Below are positions 53,239 through 62,065 of a DNA stretch of 64,000 nt, piece after piece. The stretch covers positions 1-64,000 of the forward strand of contig NZ_JALNYS010000003.1 in the NCBI RefSeq assembly GCF_023229695.1. The letters are read 5' to 3'. Under the pieces are notes generated by a model, which was not told the DNA's origin, searched no databases, and worked only from the letters and a program-made list of their open reading frames with translations. A program made the translations under genes and the position numbers. Each line of letters opens with the position of its first letter. Within the stretch, counting starts at the first letter, position 1. This stretch comes from Sulfuricurvum sp. GTDB taxonomy: Bacteria > Campylobacterota > Campylobacteria > Campylobacterales > Sulfurimonadaceae.

Positions 53239-53835
53239 ATGCCAATGATACCAACCGTAAAAGATGTTTCGCCTCGCGGAGAACGATATTTCGATCTGTT
53301 TTCCAAACTTTTGGGCGACCGCGTCATCGTTATCACCGAAGCGATCGATGATCACATGATGGGAGTTATCGTCTCCCAGCTGCTGTATCTCGAAGCGATG
53401 GATTCGGAAGAGCCGATCCATATCTACATCAGCTCACCCGGCGGTTCCGTCATGGCAGGGCTTGCCATACTCGATACGATGAATCTGATCAATGCTCCCG
53501 TATATACCTACGCGATGGGGCTTGTCGCCTCGATGGCGGCGGTATTGTTCACCTGCGGCGAAAAAGGGCACCGCTACATGCTCCCCAATGCTGAAGTGAT
53601 GATCCATCAGCCGCTGGGGGGCTATTCGGGTCAGGCAAGCGATATCGAAATCCATACGAAACACATTCTCAATCTCAAACGCCGCCTCTACGTGATCCTC
53701 TCCGACGCGACCGGAAAAAGCGTCAAAGTGATCGAAAAAGAATCCGATCGGGACAACTATATGGAAGCCTCCGAGGCGATCAGCTTCGGTCTGGCCGATG
53801 AGATTCTCACCAAATTCAGCGCTAAGGATGTGTGA
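53239..53835 (+). CDS. clpP: ClpP protease subunit, second-type
   Basis: 198-residue serine peptidase forming the ClpP barrel. Catalytic triad Ser98 (MGLVASMAAV), His123 (EVMIHQPLGGYSGQASD) and Asp172 (RDNYM). No propeptide is obvious. AAAAGGAG precedes the ATG. Its stop overlaps the clpX start, so the two are coupled. Divergence of the paired ClpX and the nif/guanidine neighbourhood suggest a second, specialised ClpXP rather than the housekeeping one, as with clpX2 in the Azotobacter nif region. Confidence 0.93.
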   Translation: MPMIPTVKDVSPRGERYFDLFSKLLGDRVIVITEAIDDHMMGVIVSQLLYLEAMDSEEPIHIYISSPGGSVMAGLAILDTMNLINAPVYTYAMGLVASMAAVLFTCGEKGHRYMLPNAEVMIHQPLGGYSGQASDIEIHTKHILNLKRRLYVILSDATGKSVKVIEKESDRDNYMEASEAISFGLADEILTKFSAKDV

Positions 53836-55049
53836 TGAGTACTGAAAAAACCTGTTCGTTCTGCGGACGCAAACAAAGTGAAGTCAAAAAAATGTTCTCT
53901 TCGGAGACGACCCATATCTGTAACGAATGTGTCACGACCTGCTCTAGCATACTCCAAAAAGAGGTACGCTACGAACAGCGTTCCGCCATGCAGCAGCAGC
54001 TCCCTACCCCCGAAAAAATCGTCCAGTTTCTGGACAAATACATCATCGGTCAGCTCGATGCCAAAAAAGTCCTCGCCGTTGCCCTCTACAACCACTACAA
54101 ACGGATCGAGAACCCGGTCTACAACAACGTCGAACTCGAAAAATCCAACATCCTCCTCGTCGGACCGACGGGAAGCGGTAAAACCCTTCTGGCCAAATCT
54201 CTCTCCAAAATCATGCAGGTCCCCTTCGCCGTAGCGGATGCAACGGCACTGACCGAAGCGGGATATGTGGGCGAAGACGTCGAGAGCATCCTCAGCCGCC
54301 TCCTCGCTGCGGCCAACTACGACATCGACCTCGCACAGCGGGGGATCATCTACATCGATGAGATCGACAAAATCGCCCGCAAAGCGGAGAGCTCCACGAT
54401 GGGGCGCGACGTTTCAGGAGAGGGGGTTCAGCAGGGACTCCTCAAAATCCTCGAAGGGGCCGAAGTCTACGTCCCCGTAAAAGGGAGTCGCAAAAACTCC
54501 ACGACCGAGACGGTCTTGTTCAACACCTCCCATGTCCTCTTCGTCTGCGGCGGAGCATTCGTCGGACTCGTCCCAGATACCCACACGAAAAAATCGAACA
54601 AAGTGGGATTCAGCAAAACAACCGAAAAAGGGGAGGTAAAAGAGAAAAAAATCGATGCCAAAGCCCTCGTCCATTACGGAATCATCCCCGAATTCATCGG
54701 CCGTATCCCCGTCATCGCCCAACTGCGCGAACTGACCAAAGATCAGATGGTACAAATCCTTCAGGAACCCGACAACGCCCTGATCAAACAGTTTCAGGCC
54801 CTGTTCGACATGGACGGCATCGAGCTGAATTTCGAATCCAAAGCCCTCGACGCCGTCGCCCAAAAAGCGATCGACCGAGGTGTCGGAGCACGGGGACTGC
54901 GCAGCATCATCGAAGAGTCGATGCTTCCATTACAGTTTAGCTGCCCATCGAAAAAGAACCTCCAAAGCGTCACGATCACCGAGGCAGTCATCGAAGACCC
55001 GACGCAAGATCCTATTTTCGTCTACAAAGAAGAGCACGCGGAAGCGTGA
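53835..55049 (+). CDS. clpX: ClpX unfoldase, divergent second-type
   Basis: 404-residue AAA+ unfoldase. N-terminal zinc domain Cys7, Cys10, Cys29, Cys32; Walker A GPTGSGKTLL; pore loop GYVGED; Walker B IIYIDEIDKI; DVSGEGVQQGLLK; sensor GVGARGLRSI. The ClpP-binding loop reads VGF in place of IGF, and the RKH loop reads RKN, so substrate choice may differ from normal ClpX. The ATG at 53835 overlaps the clpP stop (TGATG). The last 21 codons are duplicated beyond the DarTG genes. Confidence 0.93.
   Translation: MSTEKTCSFCGRKQSEVKKMFSSETTHICNECVTTCSSILQKEVRYEQRSAMQQQLPTPEKIVQFLDKYIIGQLDAKKVLAVALYNHYKRIENPVYNNVELEKSNILLVGPTGSGKTLLAKSLSKIMQVPFAVADATALTEAGYVGEDVESILSRLLAAANYDIDLAQRGIIYIDEIDKIARKAESSTMGRDVSGEGVQQGLLKILEGAEVYVPVKGSRKNSTTETVLFNTSHVLFVCGGAFVGLVPDTHTKKSNKVGFSKTTEKGEVKEKKIDAKALVHYGIIPEFIGRIPVIAQLRELTKDQMVQILQEPDNALIKQFQALFDMDGIELNFESKALDAVAQKAIDRGVGARGLRSIIEESMLPLQFSCPSKKNLQSVTITEAVIEDPTQDPIFVYKEEHAEA
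54988..55049 (+). repeat. clpX 3' end, partner of the duplicate at 57142
   Basis: 62 bases ending in the clpX TGA. The same 62-base segment recurs at 57142-57203 with 6 changes, and together they bound the DarTG island. Confidence 0.9.
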
Positions 55050-55062
55050 GGCTTCTTAAATT

Positions 55063-56043
55063 TTAGAAAGGTACATCCGTATCAGGAAGTAATCGACCTT
55101 TATAAACCAAATTTTCATCAAAAAATAAGGAAAAATCGATACCGTTTGGACCAACTGGTACTGAAAAACTAAATCTCAATGGTGTTGGTGTAGCCATCTG
55201 CAAATAGCTCGATATGCGCGTCAGACCACTATCGATGACTGTATATTGTGTTTTCACATCAAATAAATTCATTTTTGTATTCGCCAATTCTATTGTTAGT
55301 AATTGCCCACTTAGAGTCACTTTATTGACATATAATCGATCTCGGTAAAATATCCCATCTTTGGTAAAGACTTTTATTTTATCGCTATACAATTTTTGGA
55401 CATCTTTATTCATTAGACTCAAAAGCGTTTCTCGTTCAGCTTCTGATCTGACACAGATATACTTCAAAAATTCCTCTATTTTCAACTTATCACGTACCAA
55501 CACCTCTGCATGTCGGCAATAAATAACATGCCGACTGTAAGGGTCAGAAGGAAGTGACTCTCTGTTATAGATATAGTTGAATTCCAATTTTTTCAAATCG
55601 GTAATGTCATCATAGATTTCAGGTTTAGCCGCTGCAATATTTCCATTACTAAAGTGAATGTCCGGTAATGAGAGCAATTTTACAAAATCGAAGAGTAGAA
55701 ATACTGGCACAGGACAGTGCGCATTATTCGAGATAGAAGCAAGAGTCTTAATCCCTTCATTGCGGAATTGGGTAGGTGTTTTCGCTCCAAAATAAAATCG
55801 TACGTATTTTTTTAGTTCATTATCTGTCCCACTGATCACCGCATCGTTTGCATTATCATTGTTCATCAAACCTTGTCTAATTGCTTGATCACGACTATAA
55901 AGAATCCCTGCATTAAGAACAGAGGCGATATTATTCACATCACTATAATGAAAAATAAATTTTGGCCACCAACTTTGAAATCCGCTTGGGAAATTTGCTA
56001 ACAATTCAGCTTGAAACTTCTTAACGAAATCCTCTCTCGTCAT
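55063..56043 (-). CDS. darT: DarT-type DNA ADP-ribosyltransferase toxin (DUF4433)
   Basis: 326 residues. The N-terminal half matches DarT, which ADP-ribosylates thymidine in single-stranded DNA: FHYSDVNNIASVLNAGILYSR (NAD-binding His32/Tyr33), KKYVRFYFGAKTPTQF (Arg82) and RHAEVLV with catalytic Glu180. The C-terminal part (about 200-326) is longer than in minimal DarT and unrecognised. Its start overlaps the darG stop by 4 bases. It runs convergent to clpX, 13 bases away. AT-rich compared with clpX, indicating transfer. Confidence 0.88.
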   Translation of the reverse strand: MTREDFVKKFQAELLANFPSGFQSWWPKFIFHYSDVNNIASVLNAGILYSRDQAIRQGLMNNDNANDAVISGTDNELKKYVRFYFGAKTPTQFRNEGIKTLASISNNAHCPVPVFLLFDFVKLLSLPDIHFSNGNIAAAKPEIYDDITDLKKLEFNYIYNRESLPSDPYSRHVIYCRHAEVLVRDKLKIEEFLKYICVRSEAERETLLSLMNKDVQKLYSDKIKVFTKDGIFYRDRLYVNKVTLSGQLLTIELANTKMNLFDVKTQYTVIDSGLTRISSYLQMATPTPLRFSFSVPVGPNGIDFSLFFDENLVYKGRLLPDTDVPF

Positions 56044-56945
56044 GCTGCGAATGTTCCTGACTCATTTTCCGTTTTAGGTTGCATATGAGGTAATAATCTA
56101 AGCCCTACTTCTGATTTATCACCTTCTCCGATTCTTGTCGTGGTCATCAAATCCATAGAACTCAACACGTTCATGACTGCATCACCATGAACAGCCAAAT
56201 GCGCAGGTAACATGGATTTGCGAACAATACCGTTCGCTTTTAATTCCGACCATAAATTAATTAATGTATCTGTTGACATATGTACTTCAAAACTTTCGCT
56301 TGATATTTTTATGCCATCATCCTCTCCATAATTTTCCCACACAACTTCAAGCAAAGACCCATCCAATGTCTGAATCGTTTTTGGAATAAGAGACTCAAAT
56401 TCTTTTCGCACTAAAGAAACAAACTCATGATTACTTAAATACACGGCATCACTCTTTAACCACGATTCCATTGCAGATGTTTGTAAATGTTCAGGAGTCA
56501 AATCATCTTTTTCAGCTATATGTATATACACATCTATCGGTAGATTTTTTAAATACCGTTCCATTAAAGGACGTACTTCATCCCATTCAAGACCTCCGTT
56601 ACCGCAACCTAACATCGGAAAAGAAATCGAACGAATACCAAGCCGCTGATAATGGTCAACAAATTTTTGCAAACCTGCTTCAATATACTCTAAACGAGAA
56701 GCTTTACGCCACTCTTTTTTCGTCGGAAAATTTAAAATCCATTTATTTGATGTTTTAAAGAGTTGAAGTTTACCAATATTCAATAGTCCATTTTCACAAT
56801 ACTTTTGATAGCTGGAAAACATGTCAGGATATAATTGCTTAAATTTAAGAGCAAGCCCTTTTCCCATTACTCCAACCGTATTAACAGTATTGACCAACAC
56901 TTGCGCATTAGATTCAAAAATGTTTGTACGTACATAAGTAATCAT
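56040..56945 (-). CDS. darG: DarG-type macrodomain antitoxin
   Basis: 301 residues. The N-terminal macrodomain (1-155: ALVNTVNTVGVMGKGLALKFK-type start, FPMLGCGNGGLEWDEV) removes ADP-ribose from DNA; the C-terminal domain (about 160-301) would bind and block DarT. The order antitoxin then toxin with overlap is the usual darTG arrangement. The macrodomain catalytic Lys and Gly-rich loop segments are visible. Low G+C, like darT. Confidence 0.9.
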   Translation of the reverse strand: MITYVRTNIFESNAQVLVNTVNTVGVMGKGLALKFKQLYPDMFSSYQKYCENGLLNIGKLQLFKTSNKWILNFPTKKEWRKASRLEYIEAGLQKFVDHYQRLGIRSISFPMLGCGNGGLEWDEVRPLMERYLKNLPIDVYIHIAEKDDLTPEHLQTSAMESWLKSDAVYLSNHEFVSLVRKEFESLIPKTIQTLDGSLLEVVWENYGEDDGIKISSESFEVHMSTDTLINLWSELKANGIVRKSMLPAHLAVHGDAVMNVLSSMDLMTTTRIGEGDKSEVGLRLLPHMQPKTENESGTFAA

Positions 56946-57107
56946 ATATAATCATTCTTCGTATAAAATTGAATTACATTATATCAAGATAGGATGAAAA
57001 TAATCATAAGTATAGCATTGTGTCAGCTGTCAAGTATTACTTTACACCTGATTTTCTCTCGCTCCCATCTCCCGAGTGGGAGTGTATCTTGGTATCCCTA
57101 ACATCTG

Positions 57108-57132
57108 CGTTCCCACTTAGAAAGTGGGAACG
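57108..57132. repeat. Perfect GTTCCCAC hairpin
   Basis: 11-bp perfect stem with an AGA loop. It resembles the common 'CGTTCCCAC...GTGGGAACG' intergenic palindromes of Proteobacteria; a related CATTCCCAT/ATGGGAATG hairpin is at 60290-60318. Confidence 0.75.
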
Positions 57133-57141
57133 AGAAAGCCC

Positions 57142-57203
57142 TCATCGAAGACCCGACGCAGGACCCTATTTTCATCTACAAAGAAGAGCATGCGGAGGCG
57201 TAA
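57142..57203 (+). pseudogene. Remnant of a second clpX 3' end
   Basis: Reads LIEDPTQDPIFIYKEEHAEA and stop, equal to the last 21 codons of clpX apart from one Val-to-Ile and other silent changes (6 of 62 bases). No upstream clpX sequence remains. It marks the right end of the DarTG insertion. Confidence 0.85.
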
Positions 57204-57213
57204 AAATTTCAAT

Positions 57214-57255
57214 TTGACATTCCGATATAGAGAATATATAATACTATAGTATTAT
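57214..57255 (+). promoter_or_regulatory. Consensus promoter and operator of dinJ-yafQ
   Basis: TTGACA (57214-57219) and TATAAT (57237-57242) with exact 17-base spacing. A perfect 18-base palindrome ATAATACTATAGTATTAT (57238-57255) overlaps the -10, fitting autorepression by the antitoxin complex. Confidence 0.85.
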
Positions 57256-57274
57256 TTTAAATCGGAGGTCACCC

Positions 57275-57529
57275 ATGCGTCAGACTACCAGTATCAAACT
57301 TGACCCTGCAGTCAAACAAGAAGCCCAAAAAATCTTCAATGAACTGGGGCTGAGTCTCGGTGAAGCAGTCAACCTCTTTTTAAATCAGGTGCGACTGCGC
57401 AAAGGGATCCCTTTCGACATCGAAATCCCAAACGAAGAGACCCAAGCGGTAATGAGAGACGTTTTGGAAGGGAAAAACCTCGAATCGTTTTCACTCGATG
57501 ATTTGAAAAAAGAGAGAAAAACTGCCTAA
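57275..57529 (+). CDS. dinJ: RelB/DinJ-family antitoxin
   Basis: 84 residues with the ribbon-helix-helix N-terminus (TTSIKLDPAVKQEAQKIFNELGLSLGEAVNLFLNQV) typical of DinJ, and a C-terminal toxin-binding tail (PNEETQAVMRDVLEG). CGGAGG precedes the ATG. Its stop overlaps the yafQ ATG by one base. Represses its own promoter by analogy, consistent with the palindrome over the -10. Confidence 0.9.
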   Translation: MRQTTSIKLDPAVKQEAQKIFNELGLSLGEAVNLFLNQVRLRKGIPFDIEIPNEETQAVMRDVLEGKNLESFSLDDLKKERKTA

Positions 57530-57804
57530 TGCGCCAACTCATACGGCATAAGCTTTTCAAAAAAGACCTCGATAAAGTCACCTTAACCGATCAGCAGTTT
57601 GCCAAGATGATTCAATATCTCTCACTACTGATCGAAGACAATGATCTACCGATAGAATCGAAAGATCATCCGCTAAACGGAGAATGGAAAAATTTTCGGG
57701 AATTTCATCTGGGCGGAGATATGCTCCTAATCTACCACATCGATGAAGACAATAAACAAATCGTCCTCATGCGGATCGGTTCACACGCTCAACTTTTTAG
57801 ATAA
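57529..57804 (+). CDS. yafQ: YafQ-family mRNA interferase toxin
   Basis: 91 residues of the RelE/YafQ fold: HKLFKKDLDKV, HPLNGEWKNFREFHLGGDMLLIYHID, and IVLMRIGSHAQLF. These are the characteristic YafQ segments (KDHPL.GE, RE.H, LLIY, L.RTGSHS.LF), with His residues in the expected active-site places. It cleaves mRNA on the ribosome in the family. Coupled to dinJ. Confidence 0.9.
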   Translation: MRQLIRHKLFKKDLDKVTLTDQQFAKMIQYLSLLIEDNDLPIESKDHPLNGEWKNFREFHLGGDMLLIYHIDEDNKQIVLMRIGSHAQLFR

Positions 57805-57825
57805 ACCGCATCCTTTTTGACCTTC

Positions 57826-60099
57826 TTATTGTAACTTCTGCGTCACCAGATCATTGACCACTTGAGGATTCGCTTTTCCGCCGGTCGCTTTGAGTACCTG
57901 TCCGACAAAGAAACCGAACAGTTTGGTATTCCCCGCTTTGTATTTTTCTACGTTGTCCGGGTTTTTCGCGATCACTTCATCGATGATCGGCCCGATGACT
58001 GAGGGATTGCTGATCTGTACCAGCCCCTGTGCTTCGACGATCTGGGCGGGATTTTTGCCGCTTTGGACCATCTCTTCGAATACCTGTTTGGCGATCTTGT
58101 TCGAAATGATTTCATCATCGAGCATTTTGACCAGCTCGGCGATCTGCGCGGGAGTGAATTTCAGCTCACTCGCCTCTTTTTCTTTCAGCTCTCGAGCCAC
58201 CTCGTTTGCCACGATATTGGCGAGGGTTACGGGGCTGTTATGGTCTGCCAGCCCTGCTTCGAAGAAGCTTGAAAGTTTCTCATCGCGTGTGAGGGTATTG
58301 GCGACTTCATTGTTCAGATTCAGCTCGCCGGTATATTTCTCAAAACGTGCCTGCTCGGCTTCGCTCATCGGTGAGACTTCACCATCGATCTGGACAATTT
58401 TTGCTTTTATTCTTGGTACAGATGCACTGATTCTATCGACAGAAGCTTCGATTCTTTCTATTTTTTTGTTCCAAGAGTCTTTGAGCCCTACGATTTTGTT
58501 AAAGACCGGATGTTCGTCGCTGTAGTCGACCGGATCGGCATAAAAATACCCCTCTCTCTCAAACTGGAAGCGGACGTCGGGTTTCTCGGTGATGAGAGCC
58601 GGTTCGACCAGAGCGTTTTTGATCACTTTCAGCGAGTCTGGGTTGAGATCTTCGACCCCCTCCGGCGCTTCGCAGGTGTAGAGACGGTCGTAGAGTCTGA
58701 CCTCGACCGTTTTGGCGCTCCGGGCATCGACCCACTGGATCGCACTCTTGACCTTAATCCCGCTCGTATCGGAACCGCTTTTGGATTCGGGATGGTACGT
58801 TGCAATAATCTCCGTGATGGTGCCGGAGCCGTCTTTGATCACCTCTTTGCAGGTGATGATGTAGGCGTGCTTGAGTCTTACCGGCTGCTCCAGCGTGAGA
58901 CGGAAAAACCCTTGCGGAGGGTTCTCGCTGAAGTCTTCACGCTCGATGAAAATCTCGCGGGAGAACGGAAGTTTTCGGCTTCCCTCTTTTGGTACATCCT
59001 CAGGGTAGTAGGAGGCATCGAGCTCTTCGCTCCCCTCGTAATTTTCGATCGTCACTTTGAGCGGGTCAAGGACGCACATCACGCGCGGCACTTTGGTATT
59101 CAAATCATCGCGGATGCAGAACTCCAGCTGTGCGACGTCGACCATCGAGTTGGCTTTGGCGATACCGATCTGATGACAGAAGTTCAGAATCGACTCGGGG
59201 GTGTACCCGCGTCGACGCAATCCCGCGATGGTCGGCATGCGCGGATCGTCCCAGCCGCTGACGTATTTCTCGTTGACCAGTTCGAGAAGCTTTCGTTTGC
59301 TCATGACGGTGTAGTTGATCCCCAGACGTGCGAACTCGTGCTGATACGGGCGCGGAGCGCTCAACCCAAGTGTCTCGAGCACCCAGTCGTAAATGTCGCG
59401 GTTGTTTTCAAATTCCAGAGTACAGATGGAGTGTGACACCCCCTCGATATAGTCGGAGAGGCAGTGACCGAAATCGTACATCGGGTAGATATGCCACGCA
59501 TCACCCGTTCGGTAGTGGTGCGCATGGCGGATACGGTAGAGGAGCGGATCGCGCATCTTCATGTTCGCCGCACTCATGTCGATCTTGGCACGCAAAACGT
59601 GCTCACCGTCTTTGAACTCGCCCTCTTTCATCCGCTCCAGCAAGTCGAGATTCTCTTCAACGCTGCGCTCGGCATAAACGCTGCGGCGACCCGGCTCCAT
59701 CACCGTTCCACGGTACTCGCGGATCTCCTCTTCGCTCAGGCTGTCGACGTAGGCTTTGCCCATTTTCACGAGTTGAACCGCATATTCATAGATTTCGGGG
59801 AAATAGTCGGAGGTGTAGCGGACATTCCCCTCCCACTGAAAGCCCAGCCACTCGACGGCATCTTTGAGTGCCTCGACGTAGCGGGTATCTTCAGTCGTCG
59901 GGTTGGTATCATCCATCCGAAGGTTACAGTGCCCCTTGTAGTCGCGCGCAATACCGAAGTTGATCGCGATCGATTTGGCGTGTCCGATGTGGGGGAAGCC
60001 GTTTGGCTCGGGGGGAAAGCGGGTCACGACCTCGCTGTATTTGCCTTTTTTTAAATCCTCTTCGACGATGACGCGTAAAAAATCTTTGCTCTCATTCAT
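57826..60099 (-). CDS. glnS: Glutaminyl-tRNA synthetase with YqeY-like C-terminal domain
   Basis: 757-residue class I synthetase charging tRNA-Gln. HIGH motif at 37-40 (PEPNGFPHIGHAKS), RMDDTNP, MDDT-type GlnRS residues and VMSKRKL for KMSKS. The core ends near residue 555. A further 180 residues (VANEVARELKEKEASELKFTPAQIAELVKMLDDEI, GKANPQVVNDLVTQKL) match the GatB C-terminal/YqeY tRNA-binding domain, as in Deinococcus GlnRS. Most Campylobacterota make Gln-tRNA through GatCAB, so this gene was probably acquired. Read against dinJ-yafQ. Confidence 0.94.
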   Translation of the reverse strand: MNESKDFLRVIVEEDLKKGKYSEVVTRFPPEPNGFPHIGHAKSIAINFGIARDYKGHCNLRMDDTNPTTEDTRYVEALKDAVEWLGFQWEGNVRYTSDYFPEIYEYAVQLVKMGKAYVDSLSEEEIREYRGTVMEPGRRSVYAERSVEENLDLLERMKEGEFKDGEHVLRAKIDMSAANMKMRDPLLYRIRHAHHYRTGDAWHIYPMYDFGHCLSDYIEGVSHSICTLEFENNRDIYDWVLETLGLSAPRPYQHEFARLGINYTVMSKRKLLELVNEKYVSGWDDPRMPTIAGLRRRGYTPESILNFCHQIGIAKANSMVDVAQLEFCIRDDLNTKVPRVMCVLDPLKVTIENYEGSEELDASYYPEDVPKEGSRKLPFSREIFIEREDFSENPPQGFFRLTLEQPVRLKHAYIITCKEVIKDGSGTITEIIATYHPESKSGSDTSGIKVKSAIQWVDARSAKTVEVRLYDRLYTCEAPEGVEDLNPDSLKVIKNALVEPALITEKPDVRFQFEREGYFYADPVDYSDEHPVFNKIVGLKDSWNKKIERIEASVDRISASVPRIKAKIVQIDGEVSPMSEAEQARFEKYTGELNLNNEVANTLTRDEKLSSFFEAGLADHNSPVTLANIVANEVARELKEKEASELKFTPAQIAELVKMLDDEIISNKIAKQVFEEMVQSGKNPAQIVEAQGLVQISNPSVIGPIIDEVIAKNPDNVEKYKAGNTKLFGFFVGQVLKATGGKANPQVVNDLVTQKLQ

Positions 60100-60289
60100 A
60101 TAAAAAACCTTCTTGATTGTGAAACTGCTTTATTTGGGCGTATTTTATCGAATTTGTCTGTAATAGCCGAATTATAACGATATTGCTGAGATGAATCGCG
60201 TAATATAATGACTAAAAACTCAGCAATTTCAGACTGTGCGGATGGGAATGTGGGAATTCAACCAAAGGGGTGGCCCAGTTTGCAGTATG

Positions 60290-60318
60290 CATTCCCATAG
60301 AGGAGGACGATGGGAATG
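60290..60318. repeat. CATTCCCAT/ATGGGAATG hairpin downstream side of the ATPase gene
   Basis: Perfect 9-bp stem with an 11-base loop, in the 60100-60376 gap between glnS and the P-loop ATPase gene. Otherwise that gap is AT-rich with no gene seen. Confidence 0.6.
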
Positions 60319-60376
60319 AGTTAAAAACTTATTTTTTTGATTTGTTACGAATAGTAAGAATGAATTTCATACGAAA

Positions 60377-61861
60377 TTAGCACATTTGACTAGGTCTACT
60401 CTCGACAAGGTGTAATCGATATTTAAGCGCATGGTGGGTTCTAAATTCTTGTTCAATGTTCATTTTTAGATTAGGCATACTACAAACATATTCCCATCGG
60501 CCTTGCTTTTTTTGCCCAATTATTGAGTTTTCGAATAAAAATGCCAAGTGTTCACGTTTTTGGCTTTCTGTCACATTTAGAAATTCATTGATATACTTTT
60601 CAGAATAATCATTATATGAAAATGTTTCAATTTGTATTGTTTGAAGTACAGAAAGCAAAGCTTCTATTTCTGGAAATTGATTGGACCATTCATCAATTAA
60701 TTCATTATAAACACTAGCAGAGGCTTCCCGATCTGCTTCATATAATTCAGCTGTCGTGTATAAACCACTTTTATTAGGTTGGTGACACTCTCGAATTTTA
60801 TTAAAATAAACAATCACATCTCTTGGTCTAAAGAATGAACGGCGCGTAATGTATTTAAAAGGAGGTGTCCCCTGTCTTGCAAAATTGAAATCAAATATAT
60901 TTCCAGACTTTTTTTTCTCATCGATTACAAAATCATCAGGTGCATATTTTTTAATCCGTTCAAAGTACATTTCATCTAAACTCTCTGTGTCCCATGAAAT
61001 TACAACAGCACTGTCTTGCAGAAGCTTATTTTTATCGTTAAATCGTAATGAATTATAAATATCCATTCTTAAAAATGGAACTACTTTTAATTTATCTTTA
61101 ATATCCATTTCAATTGAAATTGCCCTACAAACATTAACAAGATTGATAAGCACCTTGCTATATTCTTCAATCTCTCCATGTAGCCAGTTTTCATCCAACT
61201 GATCTAAAGCAATAAGAATTTTATATTTCACACAATTATTTTTAAAAATTTTTTCAAAAAAACTCAGTAGCGTAAATGCATTAGACCGAAGTTTTGACTG
61301 AAGCTCTTTATCTTTGGCTACATCCTCGAAAGAAATTTCTCCAATATCAAATGATATATCATCAGAATCTATACCCGGCCCACCAATTTTCGATATACGT
61401 CCTATTTTTGAAAATATGACTTCTGCTAGACTTGGATCGGGGTTTCCATATATTTTCTCAATATAATTTTTAGCCCATTTTAATTCTTTATTTAGAGTTT
61501 CATTATTTGACTCTTTTATCTCAATTAGTTTTGACAATGCTTTAACCAAAAATAAATATTTCCAGCTTTTCTGATAAGCAGAAAGCTCACCGGCCAATGA
61601 TTCTTTATATAGTTGATGAGCTGGCCACGGATAATCGCTAAAATTAATACAGATAGTATGATAACCATTCAGTGCACTTGCACCTGAATTTTTTAAATAT
61701 TCGTATATTGCTGTCTTCCCCATACCTTTTCGGCCCAAAACGAGCCACGATCGGCTGTTTGTAATCTGATTCACTTCCGGTAATTGAAAAAAATAACTTT
61801 GCAAATCTGTATCAGTTTCAGCAGAAATCTGAAATTCAGGAAACCAGTCTTTAATGTCCAT
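60377..61861 (-). CDS. P-loop ATPase of the Sll1717-like type, accessory
   Basis: 494 residues, soluble STAND/KAP-like ATPase: Walker A GRKGMGKTAI near residue 45, Walker B ILIALDQLDENW, then FLRMDIYNSLRF and RRSFFRPRDVIVYFNKI, which fit the P-loop ATPase, Sll1717 family. A C-terminal winged-helix-like part (about 400-490) may bind nucleic acid. No partner gene adjoins it. Strongly AT-rich, with flanks of the same character, so acquired. Such ATPases are often found in defence islands, but no function is shown. Confidence 0.78.
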   Translation of the reverse strand: MDIKDWFPEFQISAETDTDLQSYFFQLPEVNQITNSRSWLVLGRKGMGKTAIYEYLKNSGASALNGYHTICINFSDYPWPAHQLYKESLAGELSAYQKSWKYLFLVKALSKLIEIKESNNETLNKELKWAKNYIEKIYGNPDPSLAEVIFSKIGRISKIGGPGIDSDDISFDIGEISFEDVAKDKELQSKLRSNAFTLLSFFEKIFKNNCVKYKILIALDQLDENWLHGEIEEYSKVLINLVNVCRAISIEMDIKDKLKVVPFLRMDIYNSLRFNDKNKLLQDSAVVISWDTESLDEMYFERIKKYAPDDFVIDEKKKSGNIFDFNFARQGTPPFKYITRRSFFRPRDVIVYFNKIRECHQPNKSGLYTTAELYEADREASASVYNELIDEWSNQFPEIEALLSVLQTIQIETFSYNDYSEKYINEFLNVTESQKREHLAFLFENSIIGQKKQGRWEYVCSMPNLKMNIEQEFRTHHALKYRLHLVESRPSQMC

Positions 61862-62065
61862 CTATAATTACCTCATTAATTTAAAATAAATCATATATTA
61901 AAAATATTTATTTTATTTATATTTACCTTAAAAATAAACTTTTTTTGCATTGATAAATAATTTTTATCAATTTATGCAAATATTAATTATTCAACAACTC
62001 TCAGTCTTCTCGAACAAATCTTGCAATCTCTCCTCATAATCTCCGACACATGAGGAGAAACAATA
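61862..62065. other. AT-rich gene-free stretch
   Basis: Very AT-rich, with no gene. Its right part holds the left copy of the direct repeat that bounds rhuM. Confidence 0.5.
62007..62062 (+). repeat. Direct repeat flanking rhuM, left copy
   Basis: 56 bases starting TTCTCGAACAAATCTTGCA, matching the segment at 63142-63197 with about five changes and equal length. Confidence 0.88.

Larger units (their letters stand above)
56946..57274. other. Gene-free stretch with hairpins, clpX duplicate and TA promoter
   Basis: Holds two hairpins (CTCCCA/TGGGAG and a perfect 11-bp CGTTCCCACTT/AAGTGGGAACG at 57108-57132), the 62-base copy of the clpX end, and the dinJ promoter. No further gene is seen. Confidence 0.7.
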
